Assembly: GCA_019420585.1 (NCBI GenBank)
Contig: JAHZGX010000030.1
Coordinates: 1 to 27,100, forward strand
Length of the DNA stretch: 27,100 bases
Direction: 5' to 3'
Source: Prevotellaceae bacterium
Lineage (GTDB): Bacteria; Bacteroidota; Bacteroidia; Bacteroidales; Bacteroidaceae
Position numbers and translations under genes: made by a program. Positions 14,277 through 23,876 of this stretch are shown here, piece by piece (within the stretch, counting starts at the first letter, position 1; the number at the start of each line of letters is the position of its first letter). A model generated the notes under the pieces. That model had not been told where the DNA came from. It ran no database searches and saw only the letters and a list, made by a program, of their open reading frames with translations.

Positions 14277-14327
14277 CACAATGCAAGCAAGGGGCAGGAA
14301 CGCCCCAGAAACAAGGTATAAAGAACG

Positions 14328-16418
14328 ATGAGCAGATTCAATCACAGACGACATCTGGCACCCAAGGAGATTCTTCTGAGAGTGGTTGCCATATTAGCCT
14401 CGATAGTCATCCTGGCCAGTGCCATGCCGAAAAACACGGTCAATGAACTGACCTACAAAAAAGGCGAACCATGGGACGACAGCCCTCTCATAGCCACAGA
14501 CAGTTTTCCGGTGTTCAAACCCGAAATGGTTCTGGAGCGCGAGCGGGACAGCCTGCACCGTTTTTATGAACCGTACTTCCAGCAAGACCCGGCAGTCAGA
14601 GACAGCCAGGCCGCCGCATTCAACAGCGACTTCAGACAGTTGCCAAAGAATGCTGTGCCCCACTATTACCTGGCACACCTGCAGAAGAAACTGGCCGAGG
14701 TGTACCAACGGGGAGTCATGGAAACCGAAGACCACGATCGCCTGCAGCAGGAAGGAACGGCCACCATACGTGTGTTTTGGCAGAATGAAGCAAGCGCGCG
14801 TGCCTTCAAGCAGGTATTTACAGAGAAAACGGCCTACGAGTACATGATGGCGGAGGAAGACAGCACAGCCTTCAGTTATAAGGCTTTGGCACGCTGCGAC
14901 CTGGCTCGCTACATACACCCAAATCTAACATATGATATTACAAAATCACAGCAACAACGACAGGAAGTGGACAACATGCTGGTGCCCTACATGGGGCAAG
15001 TGCAGGTGGGGCAGAAGATAGTGGATCGCGGACAGATTGTGGATGACTACACCTTCTGCGTCTTAAAGTCTCTGGAACGACACCAAAAGGAAAGAGAGAA
15101 GAGCACAGCCGAGCGCGTAACACTTACCATCGGACAGATTTTATACGCGACACTGATGGTACTGATGCTCTTTGGCTATTTCCAGCAGTTCCGCAGCGAT
15201 TATCTTGACAGCATGCGTACAGTGGCACTCGTGGCTTCACTGAGCCTAGTGTTCCCGCTCGCCACCTATGGAATGGTGGAACATTCACTGATGAGCGTGT
15301 ACGTGATACCCTACTGCATACTGCCCATCTTCATACGCATATTCATGGACTCGCGTACAGCATTCATTACCCACGTCATCACGTTGCTCATCTGTGCGGA
15401 GGCTCTCAAGCATCCATTCGAATTCATGGTCACAGAGACACTGGCTGGACTGGTGGCCATCTACAGCCTAAGGCAACTCAGCCAGCGCTCCGACCTCCTG
15501 AGAGCGGCCATCGCCGTGACTGCAGTGTCATTGCTGTCATACCTGTGCATAGATGTCATGCACGGCAATCTGTCAAGCACGGACGGACTTGACAAGTGGA
15601 CTTACATCTACCTGACCATTGCAGGCATACTGTCCATGATTTCATACCTGCTGCTCATACCCGTTGAGCGCATCTTCGGATTCACGTCCAACGTGACACT
15701 TGTAGAACTGTCCAACATCAACAGTACCGTCTTGCGGAGGCTTTCAGAAGAAGCCCCCGGCACCTTCCAGCACAGCATGCAGGTGGCCAACCTGGCTACC
15801 GAAGTGGCCAACAACCTGATGGCCAAAAGCCAACTGGTGCGTACGGGAGCCTTGTACCACGACATTGGGAAACTGAGAAACCCAGTGTTTTTCACCGAGA
15901 ACCAGTCGGGCGTAAACCCTCATGAGGGGATGGCACTGGAAAAGAGCGCACAAATAATCATACGCCACGTGGCCGATGGAATGAGACTGGCCGACAAATA
16001 CAAACTGCCCAAGGCCGTGAAGGACTTCATTGCCACGCACCACGGCACAAGCATGGCCAAGTACTTCTACATTTCCTACAAGAACAAATATCCCGACCGC
16101 GAGCCTGACCCAAGCCTCTTCACCTACCCCGGTCCCAATCCCAGTACGTTGGAACAGGCCATACTAATGATGGCCGATGCCGTGGAAGCTGCATCACGCA
16201 GCCTACCGCAGTACACTGAGGAAAGCGTGAGTGCGCTGGTGGAGAAAATCATTGACGGCCAAGTAAAGGATGGGTACTTCAAGATGTGCCCCATCACGTT
16301 CCGCGAGATTGAGATTGCCAAGGATGTGTTCAAATCAAAACTGAAGACCATCTACCACACCCGAGTGCAATACCCCGATGAGCAACAAAAGCCCGAAGAG
16401 CCGATGCAGGAAGCATAG
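14328..16418 (+). CDS. pgpH: 7TM-HD cyclic di-AMP phosphodiesterase (PgpH family)
   Basis: The 696-residue membrane protein has an N-terminal helix (about 15-33), a large extracytoplasmic 7TMR-HDED-type domain (about 40-260), and about seven transmembrane helices (about 265-448). A cytoplasmic HD domain follows: His482 in FQHSMQ, the HD pair 511-512 in ALYHDIGKLRNP, His571/572 in ATHHGTS and Asp617 in MMADAVEAASRSL. Family members hydrolyse cyclic di-AMP to pApA, and the outer domain is thought to sense a ligand. PgpH is the name used in Firmicutes; activity here is inferred. A 39-bp gap separates it from rubrerythrin, so the two are probably co-transcribed. Confidence 0.92.
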   Translation: MSRFNHRRHLAPKEILLRVVAILASIVILASAMPKNTVNELTYKKGEPWDDSPLIATDSFPVFKPEMVLERERDSLHRFYEPYFQQDPAVRDSQAAAFNSDFRQLPKNAVPHYYLAHLQKKLAEVYQRGVMETEDHDRLQQEGTATIRVFWQNEASARAFKQVFTEKTAYEYMMAEEDSTAFSYKALARCDLARYIHPNLTYDITKSQQQRQEVDNMLVPYMGQVQVGQKIVDRGQIVDDYTFCVLKSLERHQKEREKSTAERVTLTIGQILYATLMVLMLFGYFQQFRSDYLDSMRTVALVASLSLVFPLATYGMVEHSLMSVYVIPYCILPIFIRIFMDSRTAFITHVITLLICAEALKHPFEFMVTETLAGLVAIYSLRQLSQRSDLLRAAIAVTAVSLLSYLCIDVMHGNLSSTDGLDKWTYIYLTIAGILSMISYLLLIPVERIFGFTSNVTLVELSNINSTVLRRLSEEAPGTFQHSMQVANLATEVANNLMAKSQLVRTGALYHDIGKLRNPVFFTENQSGVNPHEGMALEKSAQIIIRHVADGMRLADKYKLPKAVKDFIATHHGTSMAKYFYISYKNKYPDREPDPSLFTYPGPNPSTLEQAILMMADAVEAASRSLPQYTEESVSALVEKIIDGQVKDGYFKMCPITFREIEIAKDVFKSKLKTIYHTRVQYPDEQQKPEEPMQEA

Positions 16419-16457
16419 GGCATTTATTCATTCACATAGCAAAAGAAAGGAGACTTT

Positions 16458-16997
16458 ATGAACAACAAGTATTCAGGTACTCAAACCGAGAAGAATCTGC
16501 AGGCCGCATTCGCCGGCGAGTCACAGGCACGCAACAAGTACACCTATTTTGCATCAAAGGCCAAGAAGGAGGGCTACGAGCAGATTGCCGCCCTTTTCCT
16601 CAGAACTGCCGACAACGAAAAAGAACATGCCAAGATGTGGTTTAAGGAACTGGAGGGCATTAGTGACACCTTACAGAACTTACAGGATGCCGCCGAGGGT
16701 GAAAACTATGAATGGACCGACATGTACAAAGGCTTCGCAGAGACTGCTGACCAAGAAGGTTTCACCGAACTGGCCGAGAAGTTCCGCATGGTGGCAGCCA
16801 TAGAGAAACAGCACGAGGAGCGCTACCGCGCCCTACTTAACAACGTGAAGACCGCCCAAGTATTTGAGAGAAGTGAGGTGAAGGTATGGGAATGCCGCAA
16901 CTGCGGGCACATCGTGGTGGGTACAAAGGCTCCCGAAATGTGCCCCGTATGCGCACACCCAAAGGCTTACTTTGAATTACACATGGACAACTTCTGA
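16458..16997 (+). CDS. rbr: Rubrerythrin
   Basis: The 179-residue cytoplasmic protein reduces hydrogen peroxide in anaerobes. A ferritin-like diiron domain (1-135) carries the ligand pairs EKEH (54-57) and EKQH (116-119) plus Glu20. A C-terminal rubredoxin domain has CRNC (146-149) and CPVC (162-165). AAGGAG sits 7 nt before the ATG. A strong terminator follows 43 bp past the stop. It is placed after pgpH, with no separate -7 box visible in the 39-bp gap. Confidence 0.96.
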   Translation: MNNKYSGTQTEKNLQAAFAGESQARNKYTYFASKAKKEGYEQIAALFLRTADNEKEHAKMWFKELEGISDTLQNLQDAAEGENYEWTDMYKGFAETADQEGFTELAEKFRMVAAIEKQHEERYRALLNNVKTAQVFERSEVKVWECRNCGHIVVGTKAPEMCPVCAHPKAYFELHMDNF

Positions 16998-17040
16998 TAG
17001 CAAGACGGACAGAGTATCGGCTCTACCCTGCCCCTAAAAT

Positions 17041-17088
17041 CACAAAAGGCACCATGCCGTTTCCTAGCATGGTGCCTTTTGTGTTTTT
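17041..17088. terminator. Bidirectional terminator between rbr and priA
   Basis: Perfect 17-bp arms (17041-17057, 17067-17083; CACAAAAGGCACCATGC and its complement) close a 9-nt loop. TTTTT follows on the plus strand, and on the minus strand the stem is followed by a short A/T-rich tail. It lies between two convergent genes and would serve both. Confidence 0.88.
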
Positions 17089-17116
17089 GCAAAAAGAGAG
17101 ATGGGGAAAAGAAATT

Positions 17117-19588
17117 TCAGTCCACATCATAATACACCTGCGCGCTTTTATACTGAGGCAGGGCAAGCAAGTACTTCTGAATCTGCCTCAGGCAATCACG
17201 CGCCCGACTTATAGAAGCCGAGAGTTCTATCTTGACCAACACTTTACGGATATACATCATTTGGACACGGGCGATAGGCGGGGTATCAGGACCCAGCACG
17301 CGGTCACCGAAGGTGCGTCTGGCCAGTTGTGCCATGTCCCTGCTCAAGGCATCCAGCACACGCTCATCGCGGTGCTTTATATACACGCTCACCAGCCGGC
17401 AACAGGGAGGATAAGAGAAAAGTTCGCGCTCCTCCATCTGCGCCTTGTACATGCCCACATAGTCATGCCCTACCACCTGCTGCACCACAGGCGAGTTGAC
17501 ATCCTTGGTCTGCAGGACAACAATTCCCTGCACGCCTTTTCTACCGGCACGGCCAGCCACCTGCTCCATCAATTGGAAGGCACGTTCATGGCTGCGGAAA
17601 TCAGGCTGACTGAGCATGCCATCAGCATCCAGGATACCCACCACGCTCACACGCTCGAAATCCAGTCCCTTGGTTACCATCTGCGTACCCACAAGCACAT
17701 CTGTCTTTCCCTGCTGGAAATCCTGAAGTATCTGCTCATAGGCCATGCGGCTGCGCGTGGTATCAAGATCCATGCGTGCCACACGGGCCTCAGGCAAGAT
17801 ATTCCGTAGTTGGTCTTCAATGCGCTCCGTACCATATCCCACATTGCGTATCTCCTTGCTCTCACAATTGGGACACTGCAAGGGCACCGGATAGGGAGTA
17901 CCGCAGTAATGGCATACCATCCGATGTAAACGCTGGTGATAAGTAAGACTCACATCACATTTCTCACACCTAGGAGTCCATCCGCATACATGGCACTCCA
18001 CTACGGGCGAATAACCGCGGCGGTTCTGGAAAAGTATCACTTGCCGTCTGTGCCGCAGAGCCTCACGCATGAGGTCGACAAGCCGGGGAGAAAAGGGACC
18101 ATACATCAGCCGCTTGCGCCGCAACTCCTTCACATCCACCACTTGTATGGCAGGCAACCGTACATCCCTGTAACGCGTGCTCAAGGTAACCAGCCCATAC
18201 TTCCCCGTGAGGGCGTTCCTATAGGTTTCCAGACTAGGGGTAGCCGTTCCCAAAAGAGTTTTAGCACCCATCTGTGCCGCAAGTACCAGCACGGCATTGC
18301 GGGCATGATAACGTGGCGCGGGATCCTGCTGTTTGAAACTTGTCTCGTGCTCCTCGTCCACGATGACAAGTCCAAGGTTGTGAAAAGGCAGGAAGATACT
18401 ACTCCTAACCCCGACAATGATGTCATAAGGTTTGTCGGAAAGCATCTTCCGGTAGACCTCCACACGCTCTGCATCGGGATAACGGGAATGATAGACACCC
18501 AAGCGGTCACCAAAGACGCGCTTCAGGCGCTCGGTCAACTGGGTGGTGAGAACAATTTCCGGCAGCATGTACAGCACCTGGCGGCCACGTCCCAGTTCCT
18601 TTTGTATCAAGTGGATGTACACTTCTGTCTTGCCGCTTCCGGTAACTCCATGCAGCAGGCAGACATCTTTCTGCGCCCAAATATCTTCAATCTGCTGCAT
18701 GGCCAACTGCTGTGCTTGACTCAGTGGATGCATAATCAGTTCGGTGGGCAGAAAACTTTCGGAAAGCCTGCCCACAGGTTTCTGCCATATCTCCAGTACA
18801 CCCTTCTTTCTGAGCGTATTGAGCGTAGAGGGACTATAAAGATTCTCCTGCAGGAGTTCATCACGGGTCACATCCTTCAGCAAACTATAATTCTGCAGTA
18901 CCTGAGCCGCACCCGTAGATGAGAGGTGCATATATCGTTCAATCAAGTCACGCTGCTTGCTCTTCTGTGGAAGTGAAAAGAAAAATCCACGCAACGCAGC
19001 CTCATCGAAATATTCCTGTGTGATACGTACGCAGGGCAACGTGCGTGGCTTATAGGTACGGCGCACCTCCTCCTTCACCCGCACCGCCCTCTTGTCAAGC
19101 ATGCGATTCACAATGCCGAGTATGGAAGTTATCCCCGTCTGCTTCTGCAAGGCAGACAAAGTCTGCACAGGTTCTTGCTCCAGAAGATCATAAACACGCT
19201 TTTCCGTGGGAGTGAGAGTATCCACGTCCGTGAAATCATCAACATACATCACGCTGCTCTCGCTCTCAAGTTTCAAACCAGAGGGCAACGCAGCCTTGTA
19301 CACGTCACCCAGCGTGCACAAGTAATAATCAGCTATCCACCGCCACAGACGCAATTGGGCAGGCAGCACAAGTGGACCATCACCATTGAGTTCCAGCACT
19401 TCCTTGGTGACATAATCGGGCTTGTCATCATGCAGGCGTGCTATCACGGCACTATACATCTTACGGTTGCCCAAAGGGACTATCACGCAACCACCCACAC
19501 AGGCCTGCGTCTGCATGGTTTCAGGCAAGGCATAAGTAAAAGTCTCGCCTACAGGAAGCGGAAGTATCACATCAGCATACTTGGCCAT
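17117..19588 (-). CDS. priA: Primosomal replication-restart helicase PriA
   Basis: The 823-residue protein is a 3'-5' superfamily 2 helicase that reloads the replisome at stalled forks. An N-terminal 3'-DNA-end binding and winged-helix region (about 1-280) is followed by Walker A GVTGSGKT (314-321), the DEEH box (411-414) and TATPSLETY. Eight cysteines bind two zincs (532, 535, 541, 544, 559, 562, 572, 575; CHVC, CEKC, CHYC, CPNC). QVAGRAGRKG is helicase motif VI. Length fits Bacteroidota PriA. It starts 13 bp after the outer-membrane barrel gene, so it may be the last gene of the type IX transcript. Confidence 0.95.
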   Translation of the reverse strand: MAKYADVILPLPVGETFTYALPETMQTQACVGGCVIVPLGNRKMYSAVIARLHDDKPDYVTKEVLELNGDGPLVLPAQLRLWRWIADYYLCTLGDVYKAALPSGLKLESESSVMYVDDFTDVDTLTPTEKRVYDLLEQEPVQTLSALQKQTGITSILGIVNRMLDKRAVRVKEEVRRTYKPRTLPCVRITQEYFDEAALRGFFFSLPQKSKQRDLIERYMHLSSTGAAQVLQNYSLLKDVTRDELLQENLYSPSTLNTLRKKGVLEIWQKPVGRLSESFLPTELIMHPLSQAQQLAMQQIEDIWAQKDVCLLHGVTGSGKTEVYIHLIQKELGRGRQVLYMLPEIVLTTQLTERLKRVFGDRLGVYHSRYPDAERVEVYRKMLSDKPYDIIVGVRSSIFLPFHNLGLVIVDEEHETSFKQQDPAPRYHARNAVLVLAAQMGAKTLLGTATPSLETYRNALTGKYGLVTLSTRYRDVRLPAIQVVDVKELRRKRLMYGPFSPRLVDLMREALRHRRQVILFQNRRGYSPVVECHVCGWTPRCEKCDVSLTYHQRLHRMVCHYCGTPYPVPLQCPNCESKEIRNVGYGTERIEDQLRNILPEARVARMDLDTTRSRMAYEQILQDFQQGKTDVLVGTQMVTKGLDFERVSVVGILDADGMLSQPDFRSHERAFQLMEQVAGRAGRKGVQGIVVLQTKDVNSPVVQQVVGHDYVGMYKAQMEERELFSYPPCCRLVSVYIKHRDERVLDALSRDMAQLARRTFGDRVLGPDTPPIARVQMMYIRKVLVKIELSASISRARDCLRQIQKYLLALPQYKSAQVYYDVD

Positions 19589-19601
19589 TAAGGAGAGATA
19601 T

Positions 19602-20213
19602 TCAGAAAAGACAAGTAAGACTCACCTGGCAGGAGTTTTTCTTAACATCGAAATCACGGATGGACTGGCTCAGACTACTCTTCCAACATTCATCATCAAT
19701 GCCAAAGTTATAAGTGAAGCCCACAAGCAAATGGCGGAAAAACTCCACCCCCACTCCGACATTCCAACTGAGCGTGCCTGGGTCAAGACGCAAATCCATG
19801 TCGTCATTGAGATGAATATGGTGACCACGGGACAGATAACGCCTCCACTGGGGACCGGTGGACAAAAAGATACCCAACGGTTTACCTATACGGAAAGTAT
19901 AGCGCAGACTAACTGGGACAACCAAATAAGACAGCCTGTTCCCATGGAGTGTGCCCGTCTCATTTTCCTCAAAGTCCATGCGCCTCTGATTATAGAGCAA
20001 CGATGCTTCCAGAGCCAGATGGGCACGGGGAAACTGTAGGCTGGCCTGTGGGCCGATGAACCATCCCGAATGATTGTCGACCTCGAAGAAGTCGGATTTA
20101 AGTGCCATTCGCCGAGTGTCCCACCCTGCCTGCACCCCCCACATGACACGCCTGGCCATGACCGGAGAGAACAGGAGCAACACAAGAACCGACAGGAACA
20201 ACCGGCACTTCAT
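19602..20213 (-). CDS. Outer membrane beta-barrel protein (PorT-like family)
   Basis: The 203-residue protein has a signal peptide (about 1-20), then alternating amphipathic strands: WGVQAGWDTR, WFIGPQASLQF, LALEASLLYNQRRM, YLVVPVSLRYTF, GIFLSTGPQW, WNVGVGVEFF and LLVGFTYNF. The LEASLLYNQ and YLVVPVSLRY wording is typical of the Bacteroidota PorT/OMP_b-brl_2 family of eight-stranded barrels. It follows gldN by 9 bp and ends in a hydrophobic Cys-Leu-Phe. Its position suggests a link to type IX secretion, but PorT-like barrels are common, so that role is unproven. Confidence 0.75.
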   Translation of the reverse strand: MKCRLFLSVLVLLLFSPVMARRVMWGVQAGWDTRRMALKSDFFEVDNHSGWFIGPQASLQFPRAHLALEASLLYNQRRMDFEENETGTLHGNRLSYLVVPVSLRYTFRIGKPLGIFLSTGPQWRRYLSRGHHIHLNDDMDLRLDPGTLSWNVGVGVEFFRHLLVGFTYNFGIDDECWKSSLSQSIRDFDVKKNSCQVSLTCLF

Positions 20214-20222
20214 AATACAAGG

Positions 20223-21275
20223 TCAACGACGTTGACGACGTGCACTCACACGAGGAGCAGCATTCTCACTTTTTTGCTTCGGCTCCTTAGTACTTTCGGC
20301 AGTACGCCGACGACTGCTTCCTGCCGTCACTGCGGTCTCAGTCCTACGGTTTTCACGCTTCACTTTCCCAGGCTTAACTGCCACAGCAGGAACACTGTCG
20401 GTGGAATCAGTGCGGTGTCCCCACACCACTTCCTCAAAGTCGGTCAGTTGCTTCTCTATCTTCTTCTGCTCCTTGCTCATGGCACTGTCGGTCGGACAAT
20501 AGTTGGCCAACACGCGCCCCTGCAGATTGTTGGTCTTATAGATTTTGCCCTCATAACGATTCAAGGTGAAGTAATCATCAGCCGTCATGTTGGATACGTT
20601 GTTCAAGTTACTGGACATCACCGGTAAACGTGACAGCCATGGAGCCACATCGCTATATTTCACCCAAAATAGAGGATAAGGCGTGGCTTCGGACGAAAAC
20701 TCATCTGCGCCACGCATAAGAATGGGGCACAAGGCCGTAACCTGCGTGCTGAACGAGCCTGTGCGTTGATCCAGATAGACACTTTCTTTCAGATAATAGC
20801 GGGTTGCCTCGGCACTGGGCACATCACTGTCAGCCACCTGTAACTTGCCGTCCTTCTCCTCATAATAGATGCCATAACGATCAAGCAAATCCTTGACTGC
20901 CAACTTATCTTTCTCATCAAACGACTCATTTCCATCAAGTTTGTAGGTATAGGCAGGCACCCTGCCTGTCAATATCAGACGAAAAAGATAAGTGAAGAGA
21001 TTGACCTGCTTTCCTTGAGGTTCCACAGGATAATAGAGCGTTGCGTTCTTGTCCTTGGTGAGGTCAAGTTGACGATATATGTCGCGCTTCCACACAACGT
21101 CCTCGGGCATGCCGGCCGAAGTGGGAAACTGCATGGACGCACGGTCTGTGCCTTTCTTCTGAGCCGATGCATTCTGATTCGCACCGGCCGCCGTTGTCAC
21201 ACGCCTCTTGGCAGGCTGTGCACTCAAGACAACGGCCAAAACTGCGAAGGAGAAGAAAAGGAATATACGCTTCAT
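20223..21275 (-). CDS. gldN: Type IX secretion ring protein GldN (PorN)
   Basis: The 350-residue periplasmic protein forms, with GldK, the large ring under the outer membrane. A signal peptide (MKRIFLFFSFAVLAVVLSAQ) is followed by the family core: VWKRDIYRQLDL, LFTYLFRLILTGRVPAYTY, YGIYYEE, VPSAEATRYYLKE, ALCPILMRGADEF and YPLFWVKYSDVAPWLS. A conserved KEQKKIEKQLTDFEEVVWG stretch closes the core, followed by a Lys/Arg/Thr-rich tail (about 280-350) that is likely disordered. I chose ATG 21275; an in-frame ATG at 21284 adds three residues. It begins 20 bp after gldM. Confidence 0.93.
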   Translation of the reverse strand: MKRIFLFFSFAVLAVVLSAQPAKRRVTTAAGANQNASAQKKGTDRASMQFPTSAGMPEDVVWKRDIYRQLDLTKDKNATLYYPVEPQGKQVNLFTYLFRLILTGRVPAYTYKLDGNESFDEKDKLAVKDLLDRYGIYYEEKDGKLQVADSDVPSAEATRYYLKESVYLDQRTGSFSTQVTALCPILMRGADEFSSEATPYPLFWVKYSDVAPWLSRLPVMSSNLNNVSNMTADDYFTLNRYEGKIYKTNNLQGRVLANYCPTDSAMSKEQKKIEKQLTDFEEVVWGHRTDSTDSVPAVAVKPGKVKRENRRTETAVTAGSSRRRTAESTKEPKQKSENAAPRVSARRQRR

Positions 21276-21295
21276 GTTACACATTATATATATAG

Positions 21296-22861
21296 TTACT
21301 TGATGATGACTTCCATTGCTCCATTCAAGGTACGTTCTATGCCATCCGGTCCTGTTGCATGGATGTTGGTAATATAAAACCGCTTGTTGCGTGCCAGACC
21401 ACGCATCTGTCCCTTCTGCTGCTCAGAGAAGTTTGCTCCCTGACTCTTATAGGGAACAGCATTGCCCATGGCATCATAGAACACCGTCTCAAAACTTTGC
21501 ACACGGAAGGCAATATTCAACAATCCATCATCGATGGCTGCTCCCAAACCGGGAGTGTTCATAAGCACTTGCTTACTGAGTGAACCTCCACGAAAATGAT
21601 TCTCAGCCCCACTGGCATCCGAATAGGCAATAAAGGCCGTGGGATCGGGCAACTTGCGCACGCGGAAATTGAACTTGCCCATCTCCTGCACGCGTCCTTC
21701 ATTCTCTGCACTTACAGTAATGACAGCCTGGCCACCCACCTCCGTAGGCTTGGCAATATACTTTCCATCTCCCTTGGAGATGAGGTTTCCGCCAGCCATG
21801 CTTACACGCAACTTGCTGGTGGGAACGCCCGGCACACTCACGCTCATAGGGTTGTCATATCCTGCATATAGCACATTCATGATGTCAGCACTGACCGTAG
21901 CACTGGGTGCCACCACCGTATACTTCTGCTGAAACTCACGCCGCACGGTCTCACCAGATCCATTAAGCATCTCAATATACCCGTTGAGAGTGAAGTCACC
22001 TGTACGGCTGCACACCGTCTCATAGCGACCATTATCCCCGGCTATACGCTGACCGCCCACATAGATGGCCGGCCGACGAGTGGTGTCAACGGCTGCCATG
22101 ATGATTTGTGCACTAAAACATCCACCCTGAACAACGGTCTGCGAAGAAGGAATAACGTATGCGTTCAATTGATTAACACGAATGTCCTTCACATCCACAT
22201 TGTCTATCAGGTCATGAAGCACCTCTCCTTCGGCATAACGCACATCATTCTGCAGTTTGGTGAGCAAGGTCACGGATGCAGCCGTGGGCATATTCTCAAA
22301 CATATACTCCTGCCAGTTCTTGCCCAAAGTGGTGACCTTGACAGGCACCTCTGTTGACAGACTGGCACTGATGACCTGCCGCTGTTGCTTGTCGGTCACC
22401 ATCCTTATCACCTGGTCACGATAGCGGTTGATTGCATTGTAGAGTTCCTTGCCACGTCCCTTACCCGGTGCAAGCATAACCTGTGTGCTGGCCTCCAGGT
22501 CCTCTCGGTTCTTTATGTTATTCACGTCACCGTCCTTACCATCGCTCTTCTTCACGATGGCCACCTTGAGTTCCTGTGCCAGATTGTAGAGCGAGTCACT
22601 CATGCCGCGCACATGCTGTGCCTTCTGATACCACAGCCTCACCTTCTCAGGATTAGCCTTCATCTGCTGCTCGAAGGTCTTATAAATGCCTTCGTTCACC
22701 TGACTGGCACTTTGCGTGGACTGGCTCAGTCCGTCCGACACCAAAGAGAAGCCATTGAGTACGTCGCTTGACACGTTGAGTGCCAACATGGCCATGAGCA
22801 CCACGTACATCAAGTTAATCATCTTCTGGCGGGGTGACACCCTTTTTTTCTTTATTGGCAT
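21296..22861 (-). CDS. gldM: Type IX secretion motor/trans-envelope protein GldM (PorM)
   Basis: The 521-residue protein is anchored by one N-terminal inner-membrane helix (about 14-36, after MPIKKKRVSPRQKM) and spans the periplasm to reach the GldK/GldN ring. INLMYVVLMAMLALNVSSDVL is the family signature; with GldL it makes the proton-driven motor. The periplasmic part contains a coiled helical domain (about 40-220) then beta-rich domains to the C-terminus (GPDGIERTLNGAMEVIIK). Length fits GldM, about 515 residues. The start is 49 bp after gldL. Confidence 0.95.
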   Translation of the reverse strand: MPIKKKRVSPRQKMINLMYVVLMAMLALNVSSDVLNGFSLVSDGLSQSTQSASQVNEGIYKTFEQQMKANPEKVRLWYQKAQHVRGMSDSLYNLAQELKVAIVKKSDGKDGDVNNIKNREDLEASTQVMLAPGKGRGKELYNAINRYRDQVIRMVTDKQQRQVISASLSTEVPVKVTTLGKNWQEYMFENMPTAASVTLLTKLQNDVRYAEGEVLHDLIDNVDVKDIRVNQLNAYVIPSSQTVVQGGCFSAQIIMAAVDTTRRPAIYVGGQRIAGDNGRYETVCSRTGDFTLNGYIEMLNGSGETVRREFQQKYTVVAPSATVSADIMNVLYAGYDNPMSVSVPGVPTSKLRVSMAGGNLISKGDGKYIAKPTEVGGQAVITVSAENEGRVQEMGKFNFRVRKLPDPTAFIAYSDASGAENHFRGGSLSKQVLMNTPGLGAAIDDGLLNIAFRVQSFETVFYDAMGNAVPYKSQGANFSEQQKGQMRGLARNKRFYITNIHATGPDGIERTLNGAMEVIIK

Positions 22862-22910
22862 ATTGCTTGAGCCTTGTTTTCTATCTTACTTATATAATTA
22901 TGAATGCCCG

Positions 22911-23801
22911 TCATGCCTCGCCGGAAGCCGAAGCAGAGGACTGTGCTGGCGTCATGTTCACTGTCAGAGCCTTTATCATGCGGCCGTACACATTGTTCAG
23001 TTCTTCAATCTGCTGAGCCATGCGACGGGTTTGCTCGTCAATCTGCTCTATGGTGCTCACCTGCTTGCTGATATTGCGCAACTGAAGTTCGTATACAGTG
23101 GCAATGCCTGTAAGCGTGCGGTTGAGGTTCTCCATCTCTTCGCTGTCGGTACTCATACGGGCAGCCTGAGCCTTCACTCTACCGAGCACTTCAGTAAGTT
23201 CCTTGAGTTCCATAGCGTAGTTCTGAACGGCCTCTTCCACCTCAGAAGGGTCTGTGGAACGTGCCAAAGCAGGATCCACAGAAGGTGTACCGCCATTCTG
23301 AAGTTGATCAAGAGCAGCCTGAGCTGCGGCAGCAGCCTGTCCGGCAGCCGCAAGATTGGCTGCAGCAGCACTCAACCCAGTGGCACTGGAGAGCGCATCG
23401 GAATCAGCAGAAGTGACCTGATGTGCTCCTGCCATCACAGGCTGGACTACAGGAGAACCAATGACAATCGTTCCAGACTGCTGCCCGTCATTGTCAATGG
23501 TCTGCTGCGAGCCTCCCTGTATCACAACCGTCTGACCGCCGGCAACGGTGCTCCTTTGCGAAACATTGCTGTCCTCCTCAGACGGAATCTTGTCATAAGG
23601 CTTGTCAAAACCCGAAATGAAGAACACAAACACCTCGGTGCCCATGCCCACGAAAAGCATGACATCAGCTCCTTCTATATGGGTCAGTTTGAACAGAGTA
23701 CCCAATATGACCACTGCCGCACCCCAACTGTATGCGTAGTTCATGAAGACCTGACCCGCAGGAGAGTCCATCCACTTTTGTATTTTGGCTATGATATTCA
23801 T
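22911..23801 (-). CDS. gldL: Type IX secretion inner-membrane motor protein GldL (PorL)
   Basis: The 296-residue protein has two transmembrane helices, about 20-42 (MNYAYSWGAAVVILGTLFKL) and about 47-66 (VMLFVGMGTEVFVFFISGFD). The charged Glu in the second helix is the position expected for the motor's proton path. The cytoplasmic part has a Gln/Ser/Ala-rich linker (about 75-185) and a long coiled-coil region (about 190-285). The linker is low complexity with an Ala run, which often varies between strains. It ends ASASGEA. The start MNIIAKIQKWMDSPAG is the family norm. Confidence 0.94.
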   Translation of the reverse strand: MNIIAKIQKWMDSPAGQVFMNYAYSWGAAVVILGTLFKLTHIEGADVMLFVGMGTEVFVFFISGFDKPYDKIPSEEDSNVSQRSTVAGGQTVVIQGGSQQTIDNDGQQSGTIVIGSPVVQPVMAGAHQVTSADSDALSSATGLSAAAANLAAAGQAAAAAQAALDQLQNGGTPSVDPALARSTDPSEVEEAVQNYAMELKELTEVLGRVKAQAARMSTDSEEMENLNRTLTGIATVYELQLRNISKQVSTIEQIDEQTRRMAQQIEELNNVYGRMIKALTVNMTPAQSSASASGEA

Positions 23802-23876
23802 CTCTATATTGTACTTTATCCTTGGTTTCTATTCTGTTATCATGTTTCCTTAAAGGTTCTACCAAAAGCCTCGGTC